A stretch of DNA of 64,000 nucleotides from Planctomycetaceae bacterium (GTDB lineage: Bacteria > Planctomycetota > Planctomycetia > Pirellulales > Pirellulaceae), in NCBI GenBank assembly GCA_020638975.1, contig JACKHN010000011.1, forward strand, positions 1-64,000, given 5' to 3'. A program made the translations under genes and the position numbers. Below are positions 1 through 9,146 of this stretch, piece by piece. How positions within the stretch are numbered: position 1 is the first letter of the stretch; each line of letters begins with the position of its first letter. The notes beneath the pieces were generated by a model, which made no database searches, had not been told where the DNA came from, and worked only from the letters and a program-made list of their open reading frames with translations.

Positions 1-146
1 ATATTGCTCTCGGTTGAAGATGCTGCGATTTACTGCTTCCCTGCAAATCGTTGACGACGGCACCTTCTGACTCACGATCGCCTGTGGTTCGTTAATGAGC
101 GAATCACTGCCCACACCCGCCTGACCTTATTCCCACCAAAAACTCC

Positions 147-506
147 ATGCCTCAACCGAAACCCACCGCTCAGCCCGAGTACGATCCTACGTACCTGAAC
201 TCGTTGCGTGAAGCTTATGTCATTATGGCCCTCTTTGCCGTATTCTGCTTCTGGTCGATCTTTGTCTGCTACAACTATGGGTACTTAGGACCTAGTGAGC
301 AGCGGAGCGAAGTCTCTACGGTGTTCGGAGTTCCTTCTTGGGCATTTTGGGGAATCGGATTGCCCTGGGTTGTCGTCGATGTCGTTGCCGTGTGGTTCTG
401 CTTCTTCTTTATGAAAGCGGACGACCTCGGCGAGGCTCACGAAGGCGAAGACCTTGCCGAGCAAGTCGCCCACCTCCACGACCGAGAGGGAGCTGGCGAT
501 GAGTAG
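147..506 (+). CDS. DUF997/YhdT-like small membrane protein
   Basis: This 119-residue protein has two hydrophobic segments (about residues 25-45 and 65-88) and an acidic C-terminal tail. Its size and topology, and its position directly before a sodium:solute symporter, resemble the YhdT-PanF arrangement of enterobacteria, where a DUF997 protein is the small partner of a symporter. The stop codon overlaps the symporter start by 8 bases (ATGAGTAG), so the two are very probably translationally coupled. The role as an accessory or stability subunit is inferred. The family match rests on layout and topology, not on a motif I can point to. Confidence 0.6.
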   Translation: MPQPKPTAQPEYDPTYLNSLREAYVIMALFAVFCFWSIFVCYNYGYLGPSEQRSEVSTVFGVPSWAFWGIGLPWVVVDVVAVWFCFFFMKADDLGEAHEGEDLAEQVAHLHDREGAGDE

Positions 507-2448
507 CATGGTTTGGATTTCATTATTGGCTGCGGGGGGCTCCAACTCCGCGATCGTGACGTTTTCGATCTACATCGTGGGCGTCTTGGTGCTGGCTTGG
601 TTGTCGAATCGATTGTTGCAATCCAAGTCGTTCCTGAGCGAGTATTTTCTCGGCAGTCGCTCGCTTGGCGTGTGGGCGTTCGCATTGACGTTCGCCGCGA
701 CAAGTGCTTCCGGGGGCAGTTTCATCGGCTTTCCGTCGCTCGTCTATACGCATGGTTGGATCGTCGGTCTATGGATCGGCAGCTATATGATCGTGCCGAT
801 TGTCTCGATGGGCTTGCTGGCAAAGCGGATTAATCAAGTTGCGAGAAAAAGCGGTGCGATTACGATCCCCGATATTCTGCGCGATAGATTCGAAAGCCCG
901 GTCTTTGGCGGTGTTGCGACTGGACTGATCGTGTTTTTTATGGCGTTCAATCTGATCGCGCAGTTCAAAGGCGGCAGTGTGATTCTCCAATCACTCTTGC
1001 AGGACGTACCGCTGTTTAGGACGGTTAGTCACAGTCTCGCCGACATGCTGCATGGTGTGCCTATTCTGGGCGGTTCGGAAGATAAGCCTGGGTACTTGCT
1101 ATGCTTGTTTGTGTTCACCGCAGCGGTGGTTGTCTATACCGCCTATGGTGGCTTTCGAGCCGTCGTATGGACGGACGTCATGCAAGGTTTCGTCATGGTC
1201 GGTGGCGTGGTGTTGATGTTGCCACTAGCGATTTGGGCTGTCGGTGGGCTCGGCAATGCAACGCGTGAAATGGCGCAGATGACGCCGCCGAACCACGTCA
1301 AACTGGAGTTGTTGATTCCCGAATCGTTGAACGAACCGTTCAACATTCCGAATAACTCCTGGCTGGTTCTGGAAGAGGAGAGCGGTCGGCGCGTATTTCG
1401 TACGGCTGCGCGATCGCAGATTTTGCCCGGCGAGCAGGCTGCAGGCTATCGCACTGGCAACGGTCAACGCAGCCAGCTGATTCCTGGGATCGAACTGACT
1501 TATTCGAAGCAGATCGCGAATCAAGCCGCAGATGACCTCGGTCAGGAACTCTCCATTCGGGTATTCGATAGTACAGAGTACGTAAATGGCGCTGGGCGCG
1601 CCGGCGTTTACGTGACGGGCCCCGGGCCCCATGCCACCAGCGACGCAGGCTTTCTACCCTTCAGCCTCGCGGTGTCTTTCTTCTTTATGTGGACGTTCTC
1701 GGGCGCCGGTCAGCCTGCCAATATGGTGCGTTTGATGGCGTTTAACAACGCGACGACTCTGCGACGCGCGATCTTTACGGTGTCGATTTACTATACGCTG
1801 ATTTACTTCCCGCTCGTCATCATCTTCTGCTGTGCACGCGTCCTACTGCCTGGCTGGGAGACTGAATCCGACCGCATCATGCCCGAGATGGCTAAGGTCA
1901 CGACCGAACTGATCAATATGCCGTGGTTGGCCGGGCTGTTGGTAGCCGCACCGTTCGCGGCCGTAATGTCGACCATGGACAGCTTTCTGCTGATGATTTC
2001 GTCGGCGGTCGTCCGCGATATCTATCAACGTAATATAAATCCGAACGCTTCGGAGAAGACGATCAAGCGGATGACCTACGCCGCCACGATCGCCGTCGGC
2101 TTGGTCGCAATGTTGGCCGCTGTCAGTCCGCCCCAATTTCTGCAAGATATTATTGTCTTTACAGGCAGTGGGTTGTCGACCAGTTTTCTAGCTCCCGTCG
2201 CGTTGATGTTGTACTGGCCTCGCTTCAATCGTGAAGGTGCATTGGCCGGGATGTTAGGCGGCTTTGCCGCGCATGTGACGCTGTATGCGGTCGGCACTTT
2301 GAAAAGCGGAAAAGTGGATGCCTACGCGTTATTCGATTTCCACCCGTTCATGGTGGGATTGTTCGCCTCCTTCGTCATCGCGATTGTCGTGACCTACTCA
2401 ACTTCTCCGCCGCCTGAACATCTCGTCAAGAAGTATTTTTATAAGTAG
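499..2448 (+). CDS. Sodium:solute symporter family (SSS) permease with large soluble insertion
   Basis: This 649-residue polytopic membrane protein has SSS-family hallmarks: an N-terminal helix followed by SEYFLGSRSLG and ATSASGGSFIGFP, a GGFRAVVWTDVMQG segment, and a late AAVMSTMDSFLL helix. The family couples sodium entry to uptake of sugars, pantothenate, proline and similar solutes; the substrate cannot be told here. I chose ATG 499 because a GAGAGGGAG ribosome-binding site lies just upstream and it overlaps the previous stop, although the frame is open from 454. Unusually, about 125 residues (roughly 259-383) between two membrane helices are hydrophilic and not typical of the family, which makes the protein longer than PanF-type permeases. 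Confidence 0.9.
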   Translation: MSSMVWISLLAAGGSNSAIVTFSIYIVGVLVLAWLSNRLLQSKSFLSEYFLGSRSLGVWAFALTFAATSASGGSFIGFPSLVYTHGWIVGLWIGSYMIVPIVSMGLLAKRINQVARKSGAITIPDILRDRFESPVFGGVATGLIVFFMAFNLIAQFKGGSVILQSLLQDVPLFRTVSHSLADMLHGVPILGGSEDKPGYLLCLFVFTAAVVVYTAYGGFRAVVWTDVMQGFVMVGGVVLMLPLAIWAVGGLGNATREMAQMTPPNHVKLELLIPESLNEPFNIPNNSWLVLEEESGRRVFRTAARSQILPGEQAAGYRTGNGQRSQLIPGIELTYSKQIANQAADDLGQELSIRVFDSTEYVNGAGRAGVYVTGPGPHATSDAGFLPFSLAVSFFFMWTFSGAGQPANMVRLMAFNNATTLRRAIFTVSIYYTLIYFPLVIIFCCARVLLPGWETESDRIMPEMAKVTTELINMPWLAGLLVAAPFAAVMSTMDSFLLMISSAVVRDIYQRNINPNASEKTIKRMTYAATIAVGLVAMLAAVSPPQFLQDIIVFTGSGLSTSFLAPVALMLYWPRFNREGALAGMLGGFAAHVTLYAVGTLKSGKVDAYALFDFHPFMVGLFASFVIAIVVTYSTSPPPEHLVKKYFYK

Positions 2449-2469
2449 CGGCAACGAGGTCAGTTGCCG
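2449..2469. terminator. Hairpin between convergent genes
   Basis: A 7-bp inverted repeat (CGGCAAC/GTTGCCG, loop of 7) starts right after the symporter stop and ends just before the stop of the convergent heptosyltransferase gene. It could terminate both transcripts. There is no clear U-tract, so the call is tentative. Confidence 0.4.
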
Positions 2470-2476
2470 AAGAAGA

Positions 2477-3589
2477 TCACGGTTTGAACGCAGCGACTGA
2501 CTCGTGCTCTTTCTCGAGCGTGGTCATGCGGTCGAGTTGGCGCTGAACCGCTGAATAGACGCGGTCCACGGTGTGTTCCGTCATACAGCGGTGATGCTGG
2601 AACGGACATACAGCCTTTCCGCAGGGTCGGCAATCGACGTGGTGCTGGAGGTTGATCGCAAGCGGATGACGCGTGTCGGACCAGCGGTAATCAATCGGAC
2701 CGAACAGTGTCACTACCGGTACATCGAAGGCCGAGGCGATATGACGCGGTCCGCTGTCCGTCGTCACCATCAATTGGCTGCGACGAATGCACGCCTTGGC
2801 AACGCCCAAACTGAGATCCTGTTCTGCCATACTTGTTACACGCGGGTGATTCGCGAGGCGTTCGATGGCGGCAGCGGTCTCGCGTTCTCGAGGGCCGCAG
2901 ATTACCAGGACCGCCGTATCTCGTTCGCTGACAATGCGAGTCGCGAGTTCGGCCATGTGCTCCACCGGCCAGTCCCGCGCTGTTCCGATTGCGCTGCCGG
3001 TATTCAAAATCACAACTCTCGATACCCGGTCGAGCCCCAACGACTTCCAAATCCGATCCGTGATCGCCTCGTCGCCAAGAAGCGTGGAGAGTTCAAGATC
3101 CGGTGACTCGCGGGCGCAGCCAAGTGCGTAGGCCAATTCGAGGTAATAGTCGACGGACGCGATCGGTTTGAGCGATCCTCCCGCGCGAGGTACGGGCAGG
3201 CTATGGGACAACAACGGGGTGCGACCATTGCGACCATATCCCACACGGCGCTTCGCACCCGACAGCCATGCCAAGACGCCAGCACGTAGTGAATTGGTCA
3301 ACAGTACCATTGCGTCTGGCCGCCATCTCCTTAGCTGTCGGACGACACTTAGGGTGCTTAAATGTCGATCAGACGACTTGCGATCGAAATAGATCGATCG
3401 GTTCAGCCAACTCGTGCCTTCCAAGACTTCCGAGACGTAGGGCATCATGATTCCAACGATCTCCGCATTGACGCCGAAGTGTAGCCGAAGCGCGCGGAGA
3501 GTGGGCGTTGCCATCACGACGTCGCCAATCCAGTTTGGAAGAACGACCCCGATCTTCGCCGAGGGAGCATCGTATTGGCCGATTGACAT
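2477..3589 (-). CDS. waaF: ADP-heptose:LPS heptosyltransferase II (glycosyltransferase family 9)
   Basis: This 370-residue GT9 enzyme is expected to transfer heptose from ADP-heptose to the inner core of lipopolysaccharide on the cytoplasmic face of the inner membrane. Visible signatures are the N-terminal VVLPNWIGDVVMATPTLRALR Rossmann motif (from about residue 14), the VILNTGSA segment opening the second domain, and TDSGPRHIASAFDVPVVTLFGP (about 280-300), the sugar-nucleotide site typical of WaaF/WaaC. The length is normal for WaaF. It lies 8 bases after the upstream GT2 gene and is probably co-transcribed with it. WaaF rather than WaaC is favoured by the motif spelling, but other GT9 members cannot be excluded. 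Confidence 0.8.
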   Translation of the reverse strand: MSIGQYDAPSAKIGVVLPNWIGDVVMATPTLRALRLHFGVNAEIVGIMMPYVSEVLEGTSWLNRSIYFDRKSSDRHLSTLSVVRQLRRWRPDAMVLLTNSLRAGVLAWLSGAKRRVGYGRNGRTPLLSHSLPVPRAGGSLKPIASVDYYLELAYALGCARESPDLELSTLLGDEAITDRIWKSLGLDRVSRVVILNTGSAIGTARDWPVEHMAELATRIVSERDTAVLVICGPRERETAAAIERLANHPRVTSMAEQDLSLGVAKACIRRSQLMVTTDSGPRHIASAFDVPVVTLFGPIDYRWSDTRHPLAINLQHHVDCRPCGKAVCPFQHHRCMTEHTVDRVYSAVQRQLDRMTTLEKEHESVAAFKP

Positions 3590-3597
3590 TCTGAGAC

Positions 3598-4440
3598 CTA
3601 CGCGACGTTTTGATGTTTTGTAACTGGGACTGTGTCCTGTGCAGTGGGGCAGGGGGCGTCATGGCTTTTGTTGAGCGAAGGTTGCTTTCCGTAAGTCAAC
3701 TCCCACAGCCTCGCTTGCTTTTGAAAAGAGTAGAACGCGATCATCATGCAAACTTGGAATCCGACCGCGCCATCGAGGAAACCTAGTCTTAAGAAGTACG
3801 TTTGAAAAAAACGTATTGGCGCGATCAAGTACATTCGCGCGCGGCTTGGTCGTTTACCTGCAAGATGCCAACTGCCGGCTTGGAGCCTGGCATAGTGGTT
3901 TAGCTTCCGGAAGTACTGGTCGTAGGTCCAAAAGGTAAAGTGTGTCAGGCGGCTTCGCAGTTTACCGACGCGCCCGTGAGCAACTTGTACGGCAGCGTGA
4001 TCGGTATCTCCGACAAAGCTCGCTCGCCTGCGATCGAACAGCCGCAGCGCCTTATCGGCCCCCCACTGACCAAAGCGAACCCGATATCCCATGAAATGGT
4101 TGGCTCGATGGATCTGATACCCGTTACGGCGCGGGTGAATCAGAACTTCACGTATCTCTTTGGCCAACTCTCCGGTGACTCGCTCGTCCGCGTCGACAAT
4201 CAAAATCCAATTGTGCGTCGCCTGTTCTAGGGCCCAGTTCTTGAAGTCGCTAGCAGCGATCCAGTCGCGTTGAATAATCCGGCAACTGCCAAGTGATCGC
4301 GCGAGAGCGATCGTATCATCCGTCGAGCCGGAATCCGCGACAATCAGCTCGTCGGCGACGTCGCGGACACTCTCAATACAATCGCATATATTTCGAGCTT
4401 CGTTCTTGCACGGAATAATGACCGTCAGTCGCTCGCTCAT
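3598..4440 (-). CDS. Glycosyltransferase family 2, WaaE/KdtX-like
   Basis: This 280-residue GT-A glycosyltransferase contains the nucleotide-sugar motif TVIIPCKNEARNICDCIESV at the N-terminus, ELIVADSGSTDDT, and the metal-binding DxD region ILIVDADER. A conserved WGADKALRLFDRR stretch and a C-terminal amphipathic/hydrophobic section (YLIAPIRFFQTYFLRLGFLDG) match the WaaE-type LPS core beta-glucosyltransferases. I start at ATG 4440 (MSERLTV) because the preceding 25 residues of the open frame do not look like the family N-terminus. It sits immediately upstream of waaF, in line with LPS core assembly. The sugar and acceptor are not deducible. Confidence 0.75.
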   Translation of the reverse strand: MSERLTVIIPCKNEARNICDCIESVRDVADELIVADSGSTDDTIALARSLGSCRIIQRDWIAASDFKNWALEQATHNWILIVDADERVTGELAKEIREVLIHPRRNGYQIHRANHFMGYRVRFGQWGADKALRLFDRRRASFVGDTDHAAVQVAHGRVGKLRSRLTHFTFWTYDQYFRKLNHYARLQAGSWHLAGKRPSRARMYLIAPIRFFQTYFLRLGFLDGAVGFQVCMMIAFYSFQKQARLWELTYGKQPSLNKSHDAPCPTAQDTVPVTKHQNVA

Positions 4441-4590
4441 AATATGCGGCACATCGAAAGTTAGTCGACGCGAAAGGCGCTGCCATCTCGGCGAGAGCAG
4501 CAGCGGAAGCCGCACGAGTCTAGTGCATATCGAAAGGCACGAACAAGATCAGTTCGGAGGGCACGGTGCTTCGGTGCTTCTACGACGTGC

Positions 4591-4620
4591 CGCGAGACCG
4601 CTCGGGCGAGCGGCCTCGCG
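4591..4620 (-). terminator. Strong hairpin after rpoC
   Basis: A GC-rich inverted repeat (CGCGAGACCGCTCG against CGAGCGGCCTCGCG) begins 9 bases past the rpoC stop. Read on the minus strand the single mismatch becomes a G-U pair, giving a stem of up to about 12-14 bp. No U-tract follows. It is the natural candidate for the end of the ribosomal/RNA polymerase operon. Confidence 0.45.
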
Positions 4621-4629
4621 ATCTGTTCG

Positions 4630-7600
4630 CTATTGACCTTCGCTGGACGAAGGCTCGTCCGGCGTGAACAAACTGTCCAGAATACTGCTCGTCTCTGGAA
4701 CGGGCTCCGATTGAACAGGCTCTGCAGGAGCAGTTTCTGCGGATGCACCATTCCCGTCGTCGCCCCCTTGCAATAGCGGGAAGCTGGTAACGAGTGCTCG
4801 CTCCTTCTCGGCCGCCATGGCTTGAAGCGCCTCGGGACGATAGCGGACTTCGGACTCTTGGAACGTGCGGAAGCCCGTTCCGGCGGGGATCAAGTGACCT
4901 AAAATCACGTTCTCCTTCAATCCGACGAGCTCGTCGCTCTTGCCGGCCAACGCGGCTTCGGTGAGAACTTTGGTCGTCTCCTGGAAGCTCGCCGCCGAGA
5001 TAAAGCTGGCACTCTGGACCGAGGCCTTTGTAATTCCAAGCAACTGGGTACTCGCTGTCGCGGGCTTCGGTCGGCCTCCCTTGGCCGGCTTGCCGCCCAT
5101 CGTCTCGATGCGAGCGTTCTCTTGTTCGAGCGCTTCGCGGGGCACGATGGTGCCTTCCTCGAACATCGTCTCACCCTTATCAGTAATTTTCAAGCATCCG
5201 GACAGAGCCTGGTTTGCTTGACGGAACTCAAAACGGTCCATGTCGAGCCCAGGCAGCAAATTGGTGTCGCCGGGATTCTCGATCTTCACCTTCCGCAACA
5301 TGCGGGCAATGATAATCTCGATGTGCTTGTCGTTGATCTCGACACGCTGACTTCGATAAACGCTTTGGATCTCGTGAACCAAGTATTGTTGAACAGCTTC
5401 TTCGCCGGACACTCGTAGAATGTCGTGGGGAACCAGAGGACCATCAACCAACGCTTGTCCAGCCTTGACGATGTCGCCCGAGTGAACGAGGAATCGCTTG
5501 CCGTGTGGAACGAGATGCTCGCGTTCGATACCGCTTTCACTGCGGACAACAATGGTTCGCTTACCGCGTCGCTTCTCGCCTAAGATCTCAATCACGCCAT
5601 CGATCTCGGCGATAACAGCCGGATCCTTCGGCTTGCGTGCCTCGAAAATCTCTGTCACGCGAGGCAGGCCGCCCGTGATGTCCGTGACGCCGGAAGCTTC
5701 ACGAGGCATTTCAGCGACCACCGAACCTGCAGAAACCTTCTTGCCTTCCTCGACCAAGATGTAAGCACGTTCTGGCAAGTAATACACGTCCAGCGGTTTG
5801 CCATCCAGATCCTCCAAGACTACCTGAGGATGCAACTCACCCTTATGTTCAGTAATAACCGTACGAACGTGGCCGCTCGGATCTTTTTCGAGTTTCATCG
5901 TCTCGCCTTCGACGACATCCTCGTAGCGGATCTTACCGGCCACTTCGGCGAGAATCGGAATTGTGTGAGGATTCCATTGGCACAACTTCTGGCCAGCCTT
6001 GACCTGCTGGTTCTCTTCGACCAACAGGGTCGCACCGGTCGGAACTTCGTACTTCTCGACTTCACGTCCCTTCGCATCGAGAATCGCGATCTCGCCGTTA
6101 CGCGTTAGCACCACGTCAATGCCTTCCGAGCTTCGCACAACTTTCATATGCGTAAAGCGGACGGTTCCTTCTCGTTTCGAGAGCGTCTCACTCTCTTCGA
6201 CGCTCGTATTCACCGTACCACCAATATGGAACGTACGCATCGTCAACTGCGTGCCTGGTTCGCCAATGCTCTGAGCACCGATGATGCCGACTGCCATTCC
6301 TTCTTCGACCATGTTACCGGTCGACAGGTCCATTCCGTAACAGCATCGGCAGACACCAAGCGATGCATCGCACGTCATCGGACTACGCACCTGGATACGT
6401 TCGAGCCCAAGATCTTCGATCTTTCGGGCAATCTCCGGCGTAATCAGCTGGCTCTCACGAACAATCGTTTCATCCGTGATGGGATTGACGATGTTCTGGC
6501 GGCTAACACGACCAATGATCGCATCCGTCAACCGAACTTCGACCTTCTCACCACGGTAGATAACTCCCTTGGTGATGCCCTGCGTCGTGCCGCAGTCTTC
6601 CATCGTGATGACCACATTTTGCGCGACGTCGGCCAGCTTGCGCGTCAGGTAGCCCGAGTCAGCTGTCTTCAGGGCAGTATCGGCCAGCCCCTTGCGGGCA
6701 CCGTGAGTGGAACTGAAGTACTCCAAAACCGTCAGGCCTTCGCGGAAGTTCGCCTTAATCGGCGTCTCGATAATCTCACCCGTTGGCTTGGCCATCAGAC
6801 CACGCATGCCGGCCAACTGACGGATCTGTTCAACACCACCACGAGCACCGGAGTTCGCCATCAGATACACCGGGTTCACATAGCCGTGACCACCGCGGTC
6901 GTCGGACTTCATGGCTTCCATCATCTCGCCCGTGATGGCTTCGCGAGTGTGCGTCCAAGTGTCGAGAACTTGGTTGTAACGCTCTTGGTCCGTGATCACG
7001 CCGCGTTCGTACAGCTTCTTAAACTTGAGAACGGTCTTCTCCGCCTCGCCGATGTACCGCTCTTTCGAGTCGGGAGTCACCAAATCGTCGGTGGCAAACG
7101 ACAGGCCGCTGCGCGTGCTCTCGGTGAATCCAAGGTGGTTCATATCGTCCAGCAACTTAATTGTGGGACGGCGACCCAACCGTTGGTAACAGTCCGAAAT
7201 CACGGCCGCGAGGTCACCCGACTTAAGCGGCGCGTTGTAGAAATCCATCCCCTCGGGAAGCATCGCATTAAAGAGGATGCGTCCGTAGGTGGTTTCAATC
7301 AGTACACCTGGCTTGGCCGAATCGTCATCCGTCTTCAGGCGTCGTCCGGCGGGAAGCCGAACTTTGACGATCGCATGGATATCGATTACACCCTGTGAGT
7401 AAGCCAAATCGGCTTCCTCGGGGGATGAAAAAATCATCCCTTGTCCCTTGCGGTTGGGCAGCGACAGTGTGACGTAGTTACAACCCATCACCGTGTCTTG
7501 CGACGGACTCATAATCGGTCGACCGTTGGACGGCGCGAAGATGTTGTTCGTCGACAGCAGCAGCGTGTGGGCTTCCACTTGTGCCTCAATCGATAGCGGC

Positions 7601-9003
7601 AGATGGACCGCCATCTGGTCACCGTCGAAGTCGGCATTGAAGCCTTTGCAACTCAGCGGATGCAAGTGAATCGCGTTGCCCTCCACGAGAATGGGCTCAA
7701 ATCCTTGGATACCCATACGGTGCAACGTGGGAGCACGGTTGAGGAGGACGGGATGATTCTTAATCACCTGCTCAAGAATATCCCACACTTCCTCGTCTTT
7801 ACGTTCGAGCATCTTCTTCGCACTCTTGATCGTGTCGGCATGACCGAGTTCTTTCAAGCGACGAATGATGAATGGCTGGAACAACTCCAGTGCGATCTTC
7901 TTTGGCAAGCCGCACTGATGTAACTTCAGCTTAGGACCGACGACGATCACGCTTCGTGCCGAGTAATCGACGCGTTTGCCAAGCAGATTCTCGCGAAAAC
8001 GGCCTTGCTTGCCCTTGATCATGTCGGTCAAGGACTTCAGCGGACGATTGCTGCTACCAAGCACGGGACGTTTGCAGCGGTTGTTGTCGAACAAAGCGTC
8101 GACCGACTGCTGCAGCATTCGCTTCTCGTTGCGAATGATGACTTCGGGAGCATTCAGATCTACCAGCTTGCGCAGCCGATTATTTCGGTTGATGATCCGG
8201 CGATATAAGTCATTCAAGTCGCTAGTGGCAAAGTTGCCCGAGTCGAGCAATACCAGCGGACGCAAGTCCGGCGGAATGACTGGAATGACATCCAAGACCA
8301 TCCACTCGGGACGATTATCGCTGTCGCGGATCGCTTCGACGATCTTCAGACGATTGGTCAGGTCTTTGCGCTTCTGTTTCGAATTCGTGGTCGCCAAGTC
8401 CACACGCAGATCCTGTGACAACTTCACGAGATCGAGCACACTCAGCAGTTTGCGGATTGCTTCCGCACCCATCTCGGCCTCAAAGCTGCCTTCGCCCCAC
8501 TGTTCTTTGGCTGCGCGGTACTCTTCTTCCGTCAGCAACTGACGGGCTTCCAAGCTCGTTTCGCCGGGGTCGACGACGACATAGTCCTGGAAGTAAATCA
8601 CTTTTTCCAAACTCGTTGTCTTCATCTCGAGCAAATTGCCAAGACGGCTGGGCATGGCCTTGAAGAACCAGATGTGGACAACTGGCGCGGCGAGTTCGAT
8701 GTGTCCCATCCGTTTACGCCGGACGCGAGAGTGAGTGACCTTCACACCACATCGATCGCAAATCATGCCCTTGTACTTCATGCCGCGATACTTACCGCAG
8801 GCACACTCCCAGTCTTTCTCGGGACCAAAGATCCGCTCGCAGAACAGACCATCTTTCTCCGGACGATAGGTCCGATAGTTGATCGTTTCCGGCTTCTTTA
8901 CTTCACCAAAGGACCAGCTACGAATATCGTGCGGTCTAGCCAAGCTGATCTTGACGGCGGAGTAGTCGTTGATGCGATCGTAAGAGCCTTCACCAGTGGT
9001 CAT
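4630..9003 (-). CDS. rpoC: DNA-directed RNA polymerase subunit beta'
   Basis: This 1457-residue subunit carries the active-site magnesium loop NADFDGDQM (residues 456-464, Asp 458/460/462). The N-terminal zinc-binding cluster is visible as Cys67, Cys69, Cys82 and Cys85 (ECACG...CDRCGV), and the second zinc site as CDASLGVCRCC near residue 880. The bridge/trigger region is recognisable around GARKGLADTALKTADSGYLTRKL. Length and domain order are normal for bacterial beta'. The C-terminal ~60 residues are low in complexity and rich in acidic residues, Pro, Ser and Thr. It follows rpoB by 143 bases and is the last gene of the operon. Confidence 0.99.
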   Translation of the reverse strand: MTTGEGSYDRINDYSAVKISLARPHDIRSWSFGEVKKPETINYRTYRPEKDGLFCERIFGPEKDWECACGKYRGMKYKGMICDRCGVKVTHSRVRRKRMGHIELAAPVVHIWFFKAMPSRLGNLLEMKTTSLEKVIYFQDYVVVDPGETSLEARQLLTEEEYRAAKEQWGEGSFEAEMGAEAIRKLLSVLDLVKLSQDLRVDLATTNSKQKRKDLTNRLKIVEAIRDSDNRPEWMVLDVIPVIPPDLRPLVLLDSGNFATSDLNDLYRRIINRNNRLRKLVDLNAPEVIIRNEKRMLQQSVDALFDNNRCKRPVLGSSNRPLKSLTDMIKGKQGRFRENLLGKRVDYSARSVIVVGPKLKLHQCGLPKKIALELFQPFIIRRLKELGHADTIKSAKKMLERKDEEVWDILEQVIKNHPVLLNRAPTLHRMGIQGFEPILVEGNAIHLHPLSCKGFNADFDGDQMAVHLPLSIEAQVEAHTLLLSTNNIFAPSNGRPIMSPSQDTVMGCNYVTLSLPNRKGQGMIFSSPEEADLAYSQGVIDIHAIVKVRLPAGRRLKTDDDSAKPGVLIETTYGRILFNAMLPEGMDFYNAPLKSGDLAAVISDCYQRLGRRPTIKLLDDMNHLGFTESTRSGLSFATDDLVTPDSKERYIGEAEKTVLKFKKLYERGVITDQERYNQVLDTWTHTREAITGEMMEAMKSDDRGGHGYVNPVYLMANSGARGGVEQIRQLAGMRGLMAKPTGEIIETPIKANFREGLTVLEYFSSTHGARKGLADTALKTADSGYLTRKLADVAQNVVITMEDCGTTQGITKGVIYRGEKVEVRLTDAIIGRVSRQNIVNPITDETIVRESQLITPEIARKIEDLGLERIQVRSPMTCDASLGVCRCCYGMDLSTGNMVEEGMAVGIIGAQSIGEPGTQLTMRTFHIGGTVNTSVEESETLSKREGTVRFTHMKVVRSSEGIDVVLTRNGEIAILDAKGREVEKYEVPTGATLLVEENQQVKAGQKLCQWNPHTIPILAEVAGKIRYEDVVEGETMKLEKDPSGHVRTVITEHKGELHPQVVLEDLDGKPLDVYYLPERAYILVEEGKKVSAGSVVAEMPREASGVTDITGGLPRVTEIFEARKPKDPAVIAEIDGVIEILGEKRRGKRTIVVRSESGIEREHLVPHGKRFLVHSGDIVKAGQALVDGPLVPHDILRVSGEEAVQQYLVHEIQSVYRSQRVEINDKHIEIIIARMLRKVKIENPGDTNLLPGLDMDRFEFRQANQALSGCLKITDKGETMFEEGTIVPREALEQENARIETMGGKPAKGGRPKPATASTQLLGITKASVQSASFISAASFQETTKVLTEAALAGKSDELVGLKENVILGHLIPAGTGFRTFQESEVRYRPEALQAMAAEKERALVTSFPLLQGGDDGNGASAETAPAEPVQSEPVPETSSILDSLFTPDEPSSSEGQ

Positions 9004-9146
9004 AATGCCCGTACTCCTGTTTGAGTCACCGTTCTGAGTTACTGGGTCTGTCGGGGCGTTGGGGAGACGCTCCGAGTAACCTTGTGGTGCGATTCGTTTA
9101 TATAAAAGGCGGGTCGCCTTGGTTGTTAACCGATTCGTCTACTGTT

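Noticed and set aside
1..146. Possible tail of an upstream gene at the window start
   Set aside because: No frame could be tied to a known protein; too short to decide.
6148..7398. 416-codon open frame on the plus strand
   Set aside because: It is antisense to rpoC, whose protein is fully conserved in the other frame; the translation has no recognisable features.
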